Part shown: positions 54,312 to 63,336 of the stretch, piece after piece
Numbering within the stretch: position 1 is the stretch's first letter
How the letters are laid out: every line of letters begins with the position of its first letter
Origin: G963666705 sp963666705
Lineage (GTDB): Bacteria > Pseudomonadota > Alphaproteobacteria > CADEGL01
Assembly (NCBI GenBank): GCA_963666705.2
Contig: CAXXKO010000001.1
Span: forward strand, 310,001-374,000
Direction of reading: 5' to 3'
DNA: 64,000 bases
Made by a program: the position numbers and the translations under genes
The notes under the pieces: generated by a model
Database searches by the model: none
Told to the model about the DNA's origin: nothing
The model's input: only the letters and a program-made list of their open reading frames with translations

Positions 54312-55822
54312 GACGCGCCTCCACCCAACAAGCTCATATAACTGGCGGCGGCCGTGGTCGCCACGTTGGCCCGAGGCAGGTAGGGATAGATATCCAGGTC
54401 GAGTTTGGGCGGGCGTCGCTCGATACGGCACAGCACAAGGTGTTTGACGGCGTCGTAGCCGATCGCACCCAGGCGCAGGGCGTCCTTCACCGCGCCGTGA
54501 AGCACCTCGAGATCGAAGGTCTCCACAAGCCGAAGGACCTGGACGTATTCCCGCTTGCCGGCCTTGCCCATGCGCGCCTCCAGGAGACGGCGCAGGGTTG
54601 GGAAGGCATCAGGCAGTTCCCATCCGGCTAGCGGCGCGGCCTGATCCAGGGCACCGATCTTGTGCTCCAGCAAAGGCAGGTAGTGGATCGGATCGAAGAC
54701 CATATCTTCCCGGTCGTAGGAACGGGGGTGTCGGGCAATGATCCCGGCGCCGCAACCGATAACCACCTCGTGGACATAGCCACGGATCCAGACTTCCTGA
54801 TGGCCGTAGGCGACGGGCACGGAATAGTCATTCGTCCGGTAGCGCACCAGGGACAGCGAGTTGACCCGCGTGCCCTGCTTGTCGCACGCGTCGAACGGTG
54901 CCGGCAGTGGCCTCTTCAACGCTTCGCGGTCACGCACAAACCGTTCGCCGATGCTCTCGCGGTGGCCGCGCAGGACGTTGCCTTGCCGGTTGCGGCATTG
55001 CTCTTCCAGGTGGCCATTGAAGGCGTCCCAGCTCGCGAACCGGGGACGCGGCGTCATGAAGTTCCGCCGGGCATAGCCGACCACCCCCTCCACATTGCCT
55101 TTGTCGTTACCCTTGCCGGGACGGCCGTAGCGGTCCTCGAAGAGGTAATGGGACTGCAGCCCGCTGAACGCCCGCGTTCGTTGCCGCGTGCCATCTGACA
55201 AGATGCGCGACACCAGACACTTGTCGTTGTCGCAAAGAATCGATTGGGGAACGCCGCCGAAAAAAACAAAGGCTCTGTTGTGCCCGTCCAGCCAGGCCTC
55301 CGTCGTCGCCGCCGGGTAGGCCGCAACGAAGCAGGCATCGCTGTGGGGAAGTGTCATGACGAAAAAATGCGCCCGATACTTGACGCCGGCGATGATCGCA
55401 TCCGCCTCGCCAAAGTCCGCTCGAGCATGGCCCGGAGGATGTGACAACGGCACAAACATCTCACGCCGACGAAGGCGCCGTTCCCGAACGTAATCCTTCA
55501 CGATGGTCTCTTTGCCCGTGAAGCCATGTTCGTCGCGAAGGCGCTCGAATATACGCTTCGCCGTGTGGTGCTGCTTACGGTGAACCGTTCGGTCCTCCTC
55601 CAGAATACGGTCGATGATATCCGTGAAGGGGGCCAGTTTCGGGCGTTTCGGTGGCTGGCGTCGCCGATATCCCGGCGGCTCCGAATGCCGCAGCATCTTC
55701 CTCACCGTCTCGCGCGCAATGCCAAACCGACTTGCCGCCTCTCGCTGGCTCAGACCATCAACATGGCAGGCCAGCCGAACGCGCAGATATAGGTCCACGG
55801 TGTACATCCTCCCGCCTTCCAT
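54308..55822 (-). CDS. istA: IS21 transposase IstA, copy 3
   Basis: 504 residues with catalytic motifs HARADFGEADAI, DNDKCLV and GNVEGVVGYARR. It differs from copy 1 by at least two visible substitutions, Tyr to Cys just before DNDKCLV (ILCDNDK for ILYDNDK) and Leu to Arg in TPRPRFAS for TPLPRFAS. The substitution next to the second catalytic Asp could affect activity. Confidence 0.94.
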   Translation of the reverse strand: MEGGRMYTVDLYLRVRLACHVDGLSQREAASRFGIARETVRKMLRHSEPPGYRRRQPPKRPKLAPFTDIIDRILEEDRTVHRKQHHTAKRIFERLRDEHGFTGKETIVKDYVRERRLRRREMFVPLSHPPGHARADFGEADAIIAGVKYRAHFFVMTLPHSDACFVAAYPAATTEAWLDGHNRAFVFFGGVPQSILCDNDKCLVSRILSDGTRQRTRAFSGLQSHYLFEDRYGRPGKGNDKGNVEGVVGYARRNFMTPRPRFASWDAFNGHLEEQCRNRQGNVLRGHRESIGERFVRDREALKRPLPAPFDACDKQGTRVNSLSLVRYRTNDYSVPVAYGHQEVWIRGYVHEVVIGCGAGIIARHPRSYDREDMVFDPIHYLPLLEHKIGALDQAAPLAGWELPDAFPTLRRLLEARMGKAGKREYVQVLRLVETFDLEVLHGAVKDALRLGAIGYDAVKHLVLCRIERRPPKLDLDIYPYLPRANVATTAAASYMSLLGGGAS

Positions 55823-55950
55823 CTCAAAAAAGATCGAAGGCTACAGGTGGCAGAGTTTTACTCCGCCCGCGGCTGGGAAATCCCGCCGCTTCCGTGGACT
55901 AATTTGTCACCGCCGTTCTCACCATGCATCAAAAACGCTTGCAATGACAC

Positions 55951-55983
55951 TAATAAGGCGCCTAATAATTAGCAGGCTTATTA
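55951..55983. promoter_or_regulatory. Palindromic operator candidate before marR
   Basis: TAATAAGGCGCCTAAT and the inverse of ATTAGCAGGCTTATTA match at 13 of 16 positions around a single central base, eight bases before the MarR gene start region (ATG 55994). Size and AT-rich arms suit a MarR dimer site, implying autoregulation (inference). Confidence 0.55.
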
Positions 55984-55993
55984 AATTGGTGTC

Positions 55994-56500
55994 ATGCCGA
56001 AACGCAATCTCGAACGGAACATCGGGTTCCTGCTCCACGACGTGTCGCGCCTGATGCGCAAGGAATATAACAAGCGCGTGCGCGATCTCGACCTGACGCG
56101 CTCCCAATGGCGCGTGATCGCGCACTTATATCGCACGGAAGGCGTGACCCAGACCGAGCTGGCTGAGATCCTGGAGATCGAGCCGGCGACGTTGGCGCGC
56201 CTCATCGACCGGCTGGAAGCGGCCGAGTGGGTGGAACGACGCCCGTGCGACAAGGACCGGCGGGCCAAGCGGTTGTTCCTCACGGACCGGCCCGCCGCGG
56301 TGATCGACCAAATCTTCGATATATCGGACGATTTGGAACAGGAGGTGTTCAGGGGCTTCTCGGCAATAGAGCAGATGGACTTCGTAAACAGCCTGCTCAT
56401 GGTCAAACGCAATCTTCTCGAATTCAACTCGAACGCCGCGGACGAGGATACGGAGACGCCGGACTTGGAGTCACGTCGCCGCGCCGCGGCTGGAGGCTAG
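55994..56500 (+). CDS. MarR-family regulator of the efflux operon
   Basis: 168 residues from ATG 55994. Winged helix with TRSQWRVIAHLYRTEGVTQT, recognition helix EIEPATLARLIDRLEAAEWV, and wing RRPCDKDRRAKRLFLT. The family binds palindromes as dimers and is often released by the drugs its neighbours export. It is followed three bases later by the HlyD gene, so it is probably the operon's own repressor. Lower-GC DNA precedes it. Confidence 0.9.
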   Translation: MPKRNLERNIGFLLHDVSRLMRKEYNKRVRDLDLTRSQWRVIAHLYRTEGVTQTELAEILEIEPATLARLIDRLEAAEWVERRPCDKDRRAKRLFLTDRPAAVIDQIFDISDDLEQEVFRGFSAIEQMDFVNSLLMVKRNLLEFNSNAADEDTETPDLESRRRAAAGG

Positions 56501-56503
56501 ACG

Positions 56504-57613
56504 ATGTCTTCAACGGAAACCGAAGCACTGCCGGAGCACCGGCGAATTGGCCCGCGAAAGCGCATGCTGCGGGTCGTCCTGCTCGCCCTCGCCCCCATAG
56601 TCGCAGTCCTGGCGGGCGGCTATTTCTACGTCACGGGCGGCCGCATCGTGTCCACCGAGAATGCCTACGTGAAGGCCGACAAGGTCGCGGTCAGCACGGA
56701 TGTCGACGGCCGCGTGATCCAGGTCTCGGTCACCGACAACCAACCCATTCGCGCGGGCCAGCTCCTGTTCCGCCTCGACCCCGAGCCGTTCCGCATCGCC
56801 CTCGAGGAGGCCGAGGCCAATATGCGCACCGTGGGCGCGCAAGTCGAGGCCACCCGCGCCAAGCTTCGCCAGAAGCATGAAGAGCTCAACATGGCCGAGG
56901 TCGACATCAGCTACATGCGGCGCGAATTCGAGCGCCAGCGCCAGCTCGTCGAGAAGGGTCATGCGTCGAAAGCCAAGTACGACGAGGCCATCCACGGCCT
57001 CGAGTCGTCCCAGCAGGCAGCCAACGAGATCCACGAGGAAATCAACGAGGTCATCGCCAACCTCGCCGGCGACCCGAACATCGCGGTCGAGAAACACCCG
57101 AGCTATCTCGAGGTCAGGTCGGTTCGCGACGAGGTGGCGCTGGCCCTGCGCCGGACCGAGATCTACGCCCCCATCGACGGCATCGCCACGCGCATGACAT
57201 TGCAGCCAGGTGAATACGTGGAGGCGGGCGAGCCGATCTTCAGCATCGTCAGGACCGATCTGGTCTGGGTCGAGGCCAACCTGAAGGAGACCGAGCTCAC
57301 AAACGTCGTCGTGGGGCAGGAGGCGACGATCAAGGTCGATGCCTACCCGGGCATCGTCTGGCGGGCCCAGATCGAGAGCATCAGCCCGGCGACCGGGGCT
57401 GAATTCTCGCTCCTGCCGCCCCAGAACGCGACCGGCAACTGGGTCAAGGTGGTCCAGCGCATACCCGTGAAGCTCAAGATCAAAGATGCGGGTGGCTCGA
57501 TGCCGGCCCTGCGCGCGGGCATGAGCGTCCTGGTGGAAATCGATACCTTGCACGAGCGCGAGATGCCGTCCCTTCTGCGCTCGGCGCTCGGCTGGATCCA
57601 GGACGAAGGCTAG
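56504..57613 (+). CDS. HlyD/EmrA-family periplasmic adaptor
   Basis: 369 residues. One N-terminal membrane helix (VVLLALAPIVAVLAGGYFYV), biotinyl-lipoyl-like half (DGRVIQVSVTDNQPIRAGQL), alpha-helical hairpin (about 95-185), and the second half EIYAPIDGIATRMTLQPGEY, with VWVEANLKETELTNVVVGQE and a C-terminal beta barrel. Matches EmrA-type adaptors that work with a DHA2 pump and a TolC-like outer channel. Its TAG stop lies within the CTAG where the MITE begins. Confidence 0.92.
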   Translation: MSSTETEALPEHRRIGPRKRMLRVVLLALAPIVAVLAGGYFYVTGGRIVSTENAYVKADKVAVSTDVDGRVIQVSVTDNQPIRAGQLLFRLDPEPFRIALEEAEANMRTVGAQVEATRAKLRQKHEELNMAEVDISYMRREFERQRQLVEKGHASKAKYDEAIHGLESSQQAANEIHEEINEVIANLAGDPNIAVEKHPSYLEVRSVRDEVALALRRTEIYAPIDGIATRMTLQPGEYVEAGEPIFSIVRTDLVWVEANLKETELTNVVVGQEATIKVDAYPGIVWRAQIESISPATGAEFSLLPPQNATGNWVKVVQRIPVKLKIKDAGGSMPALRAGMSVLVEIDTLHEREMPSLLRSALGWIQDEG

Positions 57614-57879
57614 TACCCACTTTCATAATTCCGTGTGCCATACGATCGCTTTTCCCGTCTCCTCGGTAGGAGGGGGCGCGCCGGCGATGCCGGGGCATCG
57701 TCAAGCATCCCCGACACCCCGAGGGGGTGGGAAAAGCGACCCGGTGGGCGGCGCCCCGAGGCCCCCGGACGTCGTCGCGCGCCGCTTGTGATGCCCCGGC
57801 ATCACGGTGCGCCACGCTCCTAGCCGGGAACCTCGGGGCGCCGTCGTATGGCACACGGAATTATGAAAGTGGGTACTAG
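57610..57879. repeat. 270-bp palindromic MITE, copy 2
   Basis: Perfect 36-bp inverted ends (CTAGTACCCACTTTCATAAT at the left), same length as copy 1 at 4121-4390. It separates hlyD from the efflux pump gene, adding about 270 bases to a gap that would otherwise be about 24. Its fold could end or slow transcription into the pump gene. Confidence 0.9.
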
Positions 57880-57903
57880 ACTCCCAACAGGCGCCCGCAC
57901 CAC

Positions 57904-59219
57904 GTGACCGCCGAGCCGTCGCCCGCGGGGCGGGACGCCGGCCGGCTCGTCGTCAACATCGCCGTGATGTTGCCGACCATCATGCACTCGATCGACATCA
58001 CGATCGTGGCAGTGGCTTTGCCGAGCATGCAAGGCTCCTTCTCAGCGACCCAGGATCAGATCGCCTGGGTGCTGTCCGCCTACCTCGTGGCCATCGCCCT
58101 GGTGACGCCCGCCACCGGATGGCTCAGCGCGCGCATCGGCCGGCGGCGGCTGTTCCTGTTCTCGGTGTTCGGGTTCACGGCCGCCTCCGTCCTGTGCGGC
58201 GTCGCAGGCTCGGTCACCGAGATCGTCTTCTTCCGCCTGCTCCAGGGCGGCTTCGGCGCCAGCCTGATCCCACTCTCGCAGGCCATCCTGCTCGACACCT
58301 ATCCGCCGCGCGAGCACGGCCGCGCCCTGGCGATCTGGGGTGTGGGCGTGATGGCCGGCCCCATCCTCGGGCCGACCCTGGGCGGCTATTTGACCGAGTT
58401 CCACAGCTGGCGCTGGGTGTTCTACATCAACCTGCCGATCGGCATCATGGCGCTTCTCGCGATTCTCGCCTACATCCCGGATTCCGAAGGCCGGAGCCGT
58501 CGGCCGATGGACTATTTCGGCTTCGCCACCCTCGCCCTCGCCGTCGGATCGCTGCAGATGATGTTCGACCGGGGCGAGCGCCTCGACTGGTTCGCATCGC
58601 CCGAGATCATCGTGCTCGGCCTTCTCGCCGGCTTCGGGTTCTATTGGTTCGTGGTCCACAGCCTGACGACGCGCGAGCCGTTCCTGGACATGGGTCTGTT
58701 CCGGGACCGCAATTTCGCCGCCTGCCTGGTCCTTGGCTTCGGCACCCACGCCACGCTCTATGCCACGGTGGCGCTGCTGCCGCCCCTGCTCCAGCAGGTG
58801 CTGAATTATCCGGCGCTGGAGGCGGGTTTCCTCTTCATCCCGCGCGCCCTCGGCACCATCATCGGCATGTTCGTGGTGGCACGCTTGTCGGCCCGCCTCG
58901 ACCTGCGCTGGATGATGCTCGCGGGCCTCCTGCTGGCCGCCTACGGCCTTTGGGAGATGTCGCGCTTCACCGTCGATGTGGGGCGGCCGCTGATCGTCTG
59001 GAGCGGGCTGATCCAGGGCGTCGGCCTCGGCCTCGTCTTCATCCCGGTGAGCGCCACGGCCTTTTCCACCCTGCCCCGGGAGTCCCGAACCGAGGCCGCC
59101 GGCATCTATGCGGTGGTGCGCAGCCTGGGCGCGAGCCTCGGCATCTCTGTGTTCATCACCCTGTTGACCCGCAACGCCCAGGTCAATCGGGCCAGCCTGG
59201 TCGAGCAGGTCAGCCCCTA
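57904..59219 (+). pseudogene. DHA2-family MFS efflux pump, N-terminal part (split by IS21)
   Basis: From GTG 57904. EmrB-like drug:H+ antiporter with most of 14 membrane helices. Signature motif A is present after helix 2 (GWLSARIGRRRLFLFSV), and motif C-like GVGVMAGPILGPTLGGYL. The coding sequence runs to VSPY at 59219, where IS21 begins with TGAGAACGGC. Joining 59219 to 61950 across the 6-bp duplication CCCCTA restores an in-frame 505-residue protein, the usual DHA2 length. As it stands the product is truncated after helix 13 and gains seven IS-encoded residues. Confidence 0.9.
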
Positions 59220-59338
59220 TGAGAACGGCAGAGCAATAATCCCCCACTGAAGCGGCCGGTCGATCCGGCTGCGGCGGACCAAAATGGGACCGCGTATAGC
59301 CTTCTGTCAGGGTTGCTCTGACTGGAAGGCGGGGGGGG

Positions 59339-60991
59339 ATGTATCGGGTGGAGTTGTACGCACGGGTTCGGCGGGCGTGTCATGTCGAGGGGATGAGCAC
59401 CCGCGAGGCCTCGCGGGTGTTTGGTGTAGACCGCAAGACGGTCCGTAAGATGCTGTCGTTCTCGGTGCCGCCAGGGTATCGCCGAAGCGCGCCGCCGAGG
59501 CGGCCAAAGCTGGGTCCGTTCACGGGAATCATCGATCGGATCTTGGAAGACGATCGGACCAGCCACCGCAAGCAACGGCACACTGCGAAGCGCATCTTCG
59601 ACCGCCTCCGGGACGAGTACGGTTTCACGGGCGGCTACACCATCGTGAAGGACTACGTTCGTGAGCAGGGGCTTCGGTCGCGTGAGGTGTTCGTGCCACT
59701 CTCCCATTCCCCCGGTCACGCCCAGGCGGACTTCGGCGAAGCGATGGCGGTGATCGGCGGCGCGTTACGGAAGATCCACTTCCTTGCCTTCGACCTTCCC
59801 CACAGTGATGGTTGCTTTGTTGCGGCCTATCCGGCGGAGACGACCGAAGCATTCTGCGATGGCCACAACGCGGCGTTTGCCTTCTTCGGCGGCGTCCCCC
59901 GATCCATCCTGTACGACAACACCAAGCTGGCGGTTGCCCGGATCCTGGGCGATGGGAAGCGGCAGCGAACGCGCGTCTTCACGGAGCTTCAGTCCCACTA
60001 TCTGTTCGAGGACAGGTTCGGCCGGCCGGGCAAGGGCAACGACAAGGGCAAGGTCGAGGGACTGGTCGGCTTCATCCGGCGGAACTTCCTGGTCCCCGTC
60101 CCGCGTGCCGAGAGCTTCGCGGCCCTCAACGATGCTCTCGCCGAACAGTGCCGCCGGCGCCAGGCGGCGCGGCTGCGGGGCCACAAGGAGACCATCGGCG
60201 AGCGTCTCGAGCGGGATCGTCAAGTTCTCTTGCCATTGCCGCCTGCTCCCTATGATGCCTGCGATAAGCGCCCTGGAGGACGGGCGAGTTCGCTGTCGCT
60301 GGTGCGTTACCGCAGCAACGACTATTCCGTGCCCGTGGCCTACGGCCAGCAGTGGCCGTGAGGTGCTCATCCGGGGCTACGTCGATGAGGTGGTGATCAG
60401 CTGCGGGGCCGAGGTGATCGCCCGGCACCGCCGGTCCTACGACAGCGAGGAGCCCGCCTGATCTTCGACCCGCTGCATTACCTGCCCTTGATCGAGCAGA
60501 AGATCGGCGCCCTCGACCAGGCCGCGCCATTGGCGGGCTGGGACCTGCCCGAGGCCTTCATCACTCTGCGGCGGCTCCTCGAAGCTCGTATGGGACCACT
60601 TCACCAAGGTTCTGGGGCATCCAGCCGTCCTACGCCTTCGTCGAACAGCCCCAGACCAACGGCGTCGCCGAGCGGTTCAATCGCACGCTGAAGGAACAGA
60701 TCATCCATGGTCGCATCTACCGCAACATCGCAGGCAAGCGCGAGTACGTCCAGGTGCTCCGTCTACTGGAGACCTTCCGGCTCGAGGAGGTCGAGGGTGC
60801 GGTCGGCGACGCCCTGCGGCTCGGCGCAATCGGCTTTGATGCGGTGAAGCACCTGGTACTGTCGGCGCCGCATCGAGCGGCGGCCGCCGCCCAGGCTCAA
60901 CCTCGACGTCTATCCGTATCTGCCGCGCGCCCGGGTCGCGATGACGTCCGCCAAGTCGTACATGAGCCTGCTGTCGGGGCTCGGCGCATGA
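59339..60991 (+). pseudogene. istA: IstA pseudogene with foreign transposase insert
   Basis: Open for 340 codons with HTH (MSTREASRVFGVDRKTVRKM) and DDE motifs (HAQADFGEAMAV, ILYDNTKLAV, GKGNDKGKVEGLVGF), then a frameshift near 60355 (extra TGGCCGT after GQQ), another near 60460, a 135-bp insert at 60595-60729 and another shift near 60865. The IstA C-terminus resumes at AGKREYVQVLRLLETF and ends with the istB-overlapping TGA. It cannot yield a full transposase. Confidence 0.88.
60595..60729 (+). mobile_element. IS481/IS3-like transposase fragment within istA
   Basis: 135 bp encoding FWGIQPSYAFVEQPQTNGVA and then ERFNRTLKEQIIHGRIYRNI in one frame, the region of the third catalytic Glu of rve-type integrases. 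No inverted ends are seen. It replaces only a few istA codons, so it looks like a recombination patch rather than an IS insertion. Confidence 0.7.
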
Positions 60992-61752
60992 CCGACACAC
61001 CGCAAGTGCTGCTCGCCCACCACCTCGAGACGCTGAAGCTGCCGACCTTCCTGCGCGAGTACGACAAGATCGCCCGGCAGTGCGCCTCGGAAGGCGTCGA
61101 TCACGTCCGCTACCTGTTGAGACTCGCCGAGCTCGAGCTGATCGACCGCGAGCGCCGCATGGTCGAGCGGCGCATCAAGGCGGCGCGCTTCCCCGTGGTC
61201 AAGAGCCTCGACAGCTTCGACTTCAAGGTCATCCCCTCGCTCAACAAGGCGCTGGTCCTGGAGCTGGCCCGCTGCGAGTACATCGAGCGCCGCGAGAACC
61301 TCATCGCGCTCGGCAACAGTGGGACCGGCAAGACCCACATCGCCCTCGGTCTCGGCCTGGCGGCCTGCCAGAAGGGCCTCTCGGTCGGCTTCATCACCGC
61401 CGCCGCGCTGGTCCACGAACTCATCGAGGCCCGCGATGACAAGCAGCTGCTGAGGTTCCAGAAGAAGCTCGCCACCTACAAGCTTCTGATCGTCGACGAA
61501 CTCGGCTTCGTGCCGCTGTCGAAGACCGGCGCCGAGCTGTTGTTCGAGGTGTTCAGCCAACGCTACGAGCGGGGCTCGACCCTGGTCACCACCAATCTGC
61601 CCTTCGACGAATGGACCGAGGTGTTCGGCTCCGAGCGCCTCACCGGCGCGCTCCTCGATCGCCTCACCCACCACGTCAACATCCTCGAGATGAACGGTGA
61701 CAGCTACAGGCTCAACCAGAGCCGCAGGCGTCAAACCCCGACTGCTAACTGA
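60988..61752 (+). CDS. istB: IS21 helper ATPase IstB, second type
   Basis: 254 residues, about 85 percent like the IstB of copies 1-3. Walker A GNSGTGKTH, Walker B LLIVDELGFVPLSK, sensor TTNLPFDEW. ATG 60988 overlaps the end of the istA remnant. Intact despite the dead istA. Confidence 0.93.
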   Translation: MTDTPQVLLAHHLETLKLPTFLREYDKIARQCASEGVDHVRYLLRLAELELIDRERRMVERRIKAARFPVVKSLDSFDFKVIPSLNKALVLELARCEYIERRENLIALGNSGTGKTHIALGLGLAACQKGLSVGFITAAALVHELIEARDDKQLLRFQKKLATYKLLIVDELGFVPLSKTGAELLFEVFSQRYERGSTLVTTNLPFDEWTEVFGSERLTGALLDRLTHHVNILEMNGDSYRLNQSRRRQTPTAN

Positions 61753-61949
61753 ACCGACCACCCAGCCCACGCTTGACCCCGTGGGCCCACAGGTCCCTCC
61801 CGCGCGCGCCGCCGCGTCAGCCTGTTGAGGGCACACCGCGTCGCGCGCGGGGCCCTCCCGTGGACTACGGGGACAAGCCCGCAGCCGCCAAGCGGTCCCT
61901 TCTTACACCGCCGAGGTGGTCCCTTTTTGCTCCGCCATTGACACCCCTA

Positions 61950-62151
61950 TAACAACCTCTTCCGCTCACCCTACCTGCCCGAGTCCTGGCGCCTCGACGA
62001 GCTGTCGGGATTGTCGAGCCTGAGCGGCGTCATAGACCGCCAGACGGCGATGATCGCCTATGTGGATGATTTCCTGGCGCTCATGATCCTCACCCTGGCC
62101 CTGATCCCGTTGATACTCCTGATCTCGAACCCTCAACGCGCCAAGGAATAG
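61950..62151 (+). pseudogene. DHA2-family MFS efflux pump, C-terminal part
   Basis: The stranded 3' end of the gene at 57904: NNLFRSPYLPESWRLDELSG, then the last membrane helix (FLALMILTLALIPLILLI) and TAG at 62149-62151. It directly follows the right CCCCTA duplication of the IS21 element. It has no start of its own. Confidence 0.9.
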
Positions 62152-62191
62152 GGCCAAGCCGAAGCCCGCCGACGATCACCGCGGCTTGGCG

Positions 62192-62620
62192 TCAGTCGGC
62201 CCGGTAGGTGCGCTCCATGCGCTCGTGGCGCTCCTGGGCCTCGATGCTGAGGGTGGCTATGGGGCGCGCATCGAGCCGCCGCACGCCGATTGGCTCGTCC
62301 GTCTCGACGCAATAGCCGTAGGTGCCTACCTCGATGCGCTCCAGCGCCTCATCGATCTTCGCGATGAGCTTGCGCTCGCGATCCCGGGTGCGCAGCTCGA
62401 GCGAGCGGTCCGTCTCGGCCGAGGCCCTGTCCGCCAAGTCCGGCTCCTGGGCGCCGCCGCCATCCTGCAAGTGGTGGAGCGTCTCGCTCGACCCGTTGAG
62501 CAGCTCCTGGCGCCAGCGCAGGAGCTTCTCCCGGAAATACAAGCGTTGGCGCGCATTCATGAACGGCTCGGTTTCCGAAGGGCGGTAGCTCTTCGGTACG
62601 GGCATCTGCCTTTTCGCCAA
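62192..62620 (-). CDS. dksA: DksA-family transcription factor
   Basis: 142 residues from TTG 62620, chosen because GGGAGG lies nine bases upstream; ATG 62605 has no good ribosome-binding site. DksA binds the RNA polymerase secondary channel with ppGpp. Landmarks: YRPSETEPFMNARQRLYFRE, the coiled-coil tip DLADRASAETDRS, and the C-terminal YGYCVETDEPIGVRRLDARP. Only one Cys of the classical four-Cys zinc site remains. In alphaproteobacteria it is commonly beside fliX and near flgH. Confidence 0.9.
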   Translation of the reverse strand: MAKRQMPVPKSYRPSETEPFMNARQRLYFREKLLRWRQELLNGSSETLHHLQDGGGAQEPDLADRASAETDRSLELRTRDRERKLIAKIDEALERIEVGTYGYCVETDEPIGVRRLDARPIATLSIEAQERHERMERTYRAD

Positions 62621-62743
62621 TTTCGCAGACCTCCCTAGGTTCAAAGAGGGCCGCATACTAGTGGCAAGACAATGGCTTCGCAACGCCAGAATCGGCGCCT
62701 CGCGCATTCACAAAGTCGTAACAAATCCAGAGAGTTCCGGGCT

Positions 62744-63160
62744 TCAGGCAGCGCGGGACAGCTTCGCCAGCTCGACCCGCGCGCGGAGCTCGATCTCACC
62801 CAGAATCTCACGCAAACGCGGGTCGGTCACCGCGTCTCGCGTGCGGATGACGGCCGCCTCCAGCGCCCGGAGGCTATGATGCGGAATCTCGCCCAGGAGC
62901 AGCCCATGACGAATCTGATCGAGCCGGTCCAGGAGCTCCTCGCCACGCTGCTTGCCCTCGGCCGAGTCGGCCGTGGCATCGCTGACCTCTTGCAGAACGA
63001 GGATGGAGTCGACTCCACCGCCCGCCCGCACGGATGCCGACGCCGCCGTCGAAGACGGCGCCTCGAGGTTCGAGGCGAAGCCCCCATGCTTGACGCCGCC
63101 GGCGCTTCCGCCGCGTCGCGGCGCCCGCGTTTGGATGGGACGGTTTGGATCGACTTTCAT
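62744..63160 (-). CDS. fliX: Flagellar assembly regulator FliX
   Basis: 138 residues from ATG 63160 (MKVDPNRPIQTRAP); the longer upstream frame is not conserved. In Caulobacter FliX works with the sigma-54 activator FlbD to couple flagellar basal-body assembly to later gene expression. The N-terminal half is Gly/Ala/Ser-rich; the C-terminal half is helical, with LLDRLDQIRHGLLLGEIPHH and DPRLREILGEIELRARVELA. FliX is restricted to alphaproteobacteria. Confidence 0.9.
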   Translation of the reverse strand: MKVDPNRPIQTRAPRRGGSAGGVKHGGFASNLEAPSSTAASASVRAGGGVDSILVLQEVSDATADSAEGKQRGEELLDRLDQIRHGLLLGEIPHHSLRALEAAVIRTRDAVTDPRLREILGEIELRARVELAKLSRAA

Positions 63161-63262
63161 CGGTGGCCCGGACCCTTTCTGCAAATCCTGAAACGGATCG
63201 TATCGGCATCCTCGCCCCTGGTTGGTAAAAATTGCCTTAACGCCGCGCCAATCCGAATGCCA

Positions 63263-63336
63263 ATCGGGTAGGAGGGGGGCCTCGCGGCGCCCCTCCTCCC
63301 ACACCACCGGGCATACGTTCTACGTACCACGGCGGT
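63263..63336 (-). ncRNA. Group II intron 3' end (domains V and VI)
   Basis: Domain V is the 34-nt hairpin at 63336-63303: ACCGCCG pairs with CGGTGGT, a bulge follows, then TACGT/ACGTA around a short loop. Domain VI follows, with GGGAGGAGGGG pairing to CCCCCCTCCTACC. The likely 3' splice site is near CCCGAT at about 63263. The reverse-transcriptase ORF runs 17 bases into domain V. Confidence 0.75.

Larger units (their letters stand above)
52162..55921 (-). mobile_element. IS21-family copy 3, carrying an IS630 in its end
   Basis: Same element as 11618-14198, inverted. Flanked by a 6-bp duplication CCATGC (52156-52161 and 55922-55927). Total length is 3760; subtracting the IS630 and one TTA (1179) leaves 2581, exactly the length of copy 1. 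The IS630 lies 22 bp inside the terminus next to istB, so this copy has a split end and is probably immobile. Confidence 0.92.
59220..61943 (+). mobile_element. IS21-family element, second type, inside the efflux pump gene
   Basis: 2724 bp with ends TGAGAACGGC and inverse TGTCAATGGCGGAGC, flanked by CCCCTA (59214-59219 and 61944-61949). Distinct from copies 1-3 but related. Its istA is broken by frameshifts and a foreign insert; istB is intact. It must have inserted when functional or with help in trans. Confidence 0.88.
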
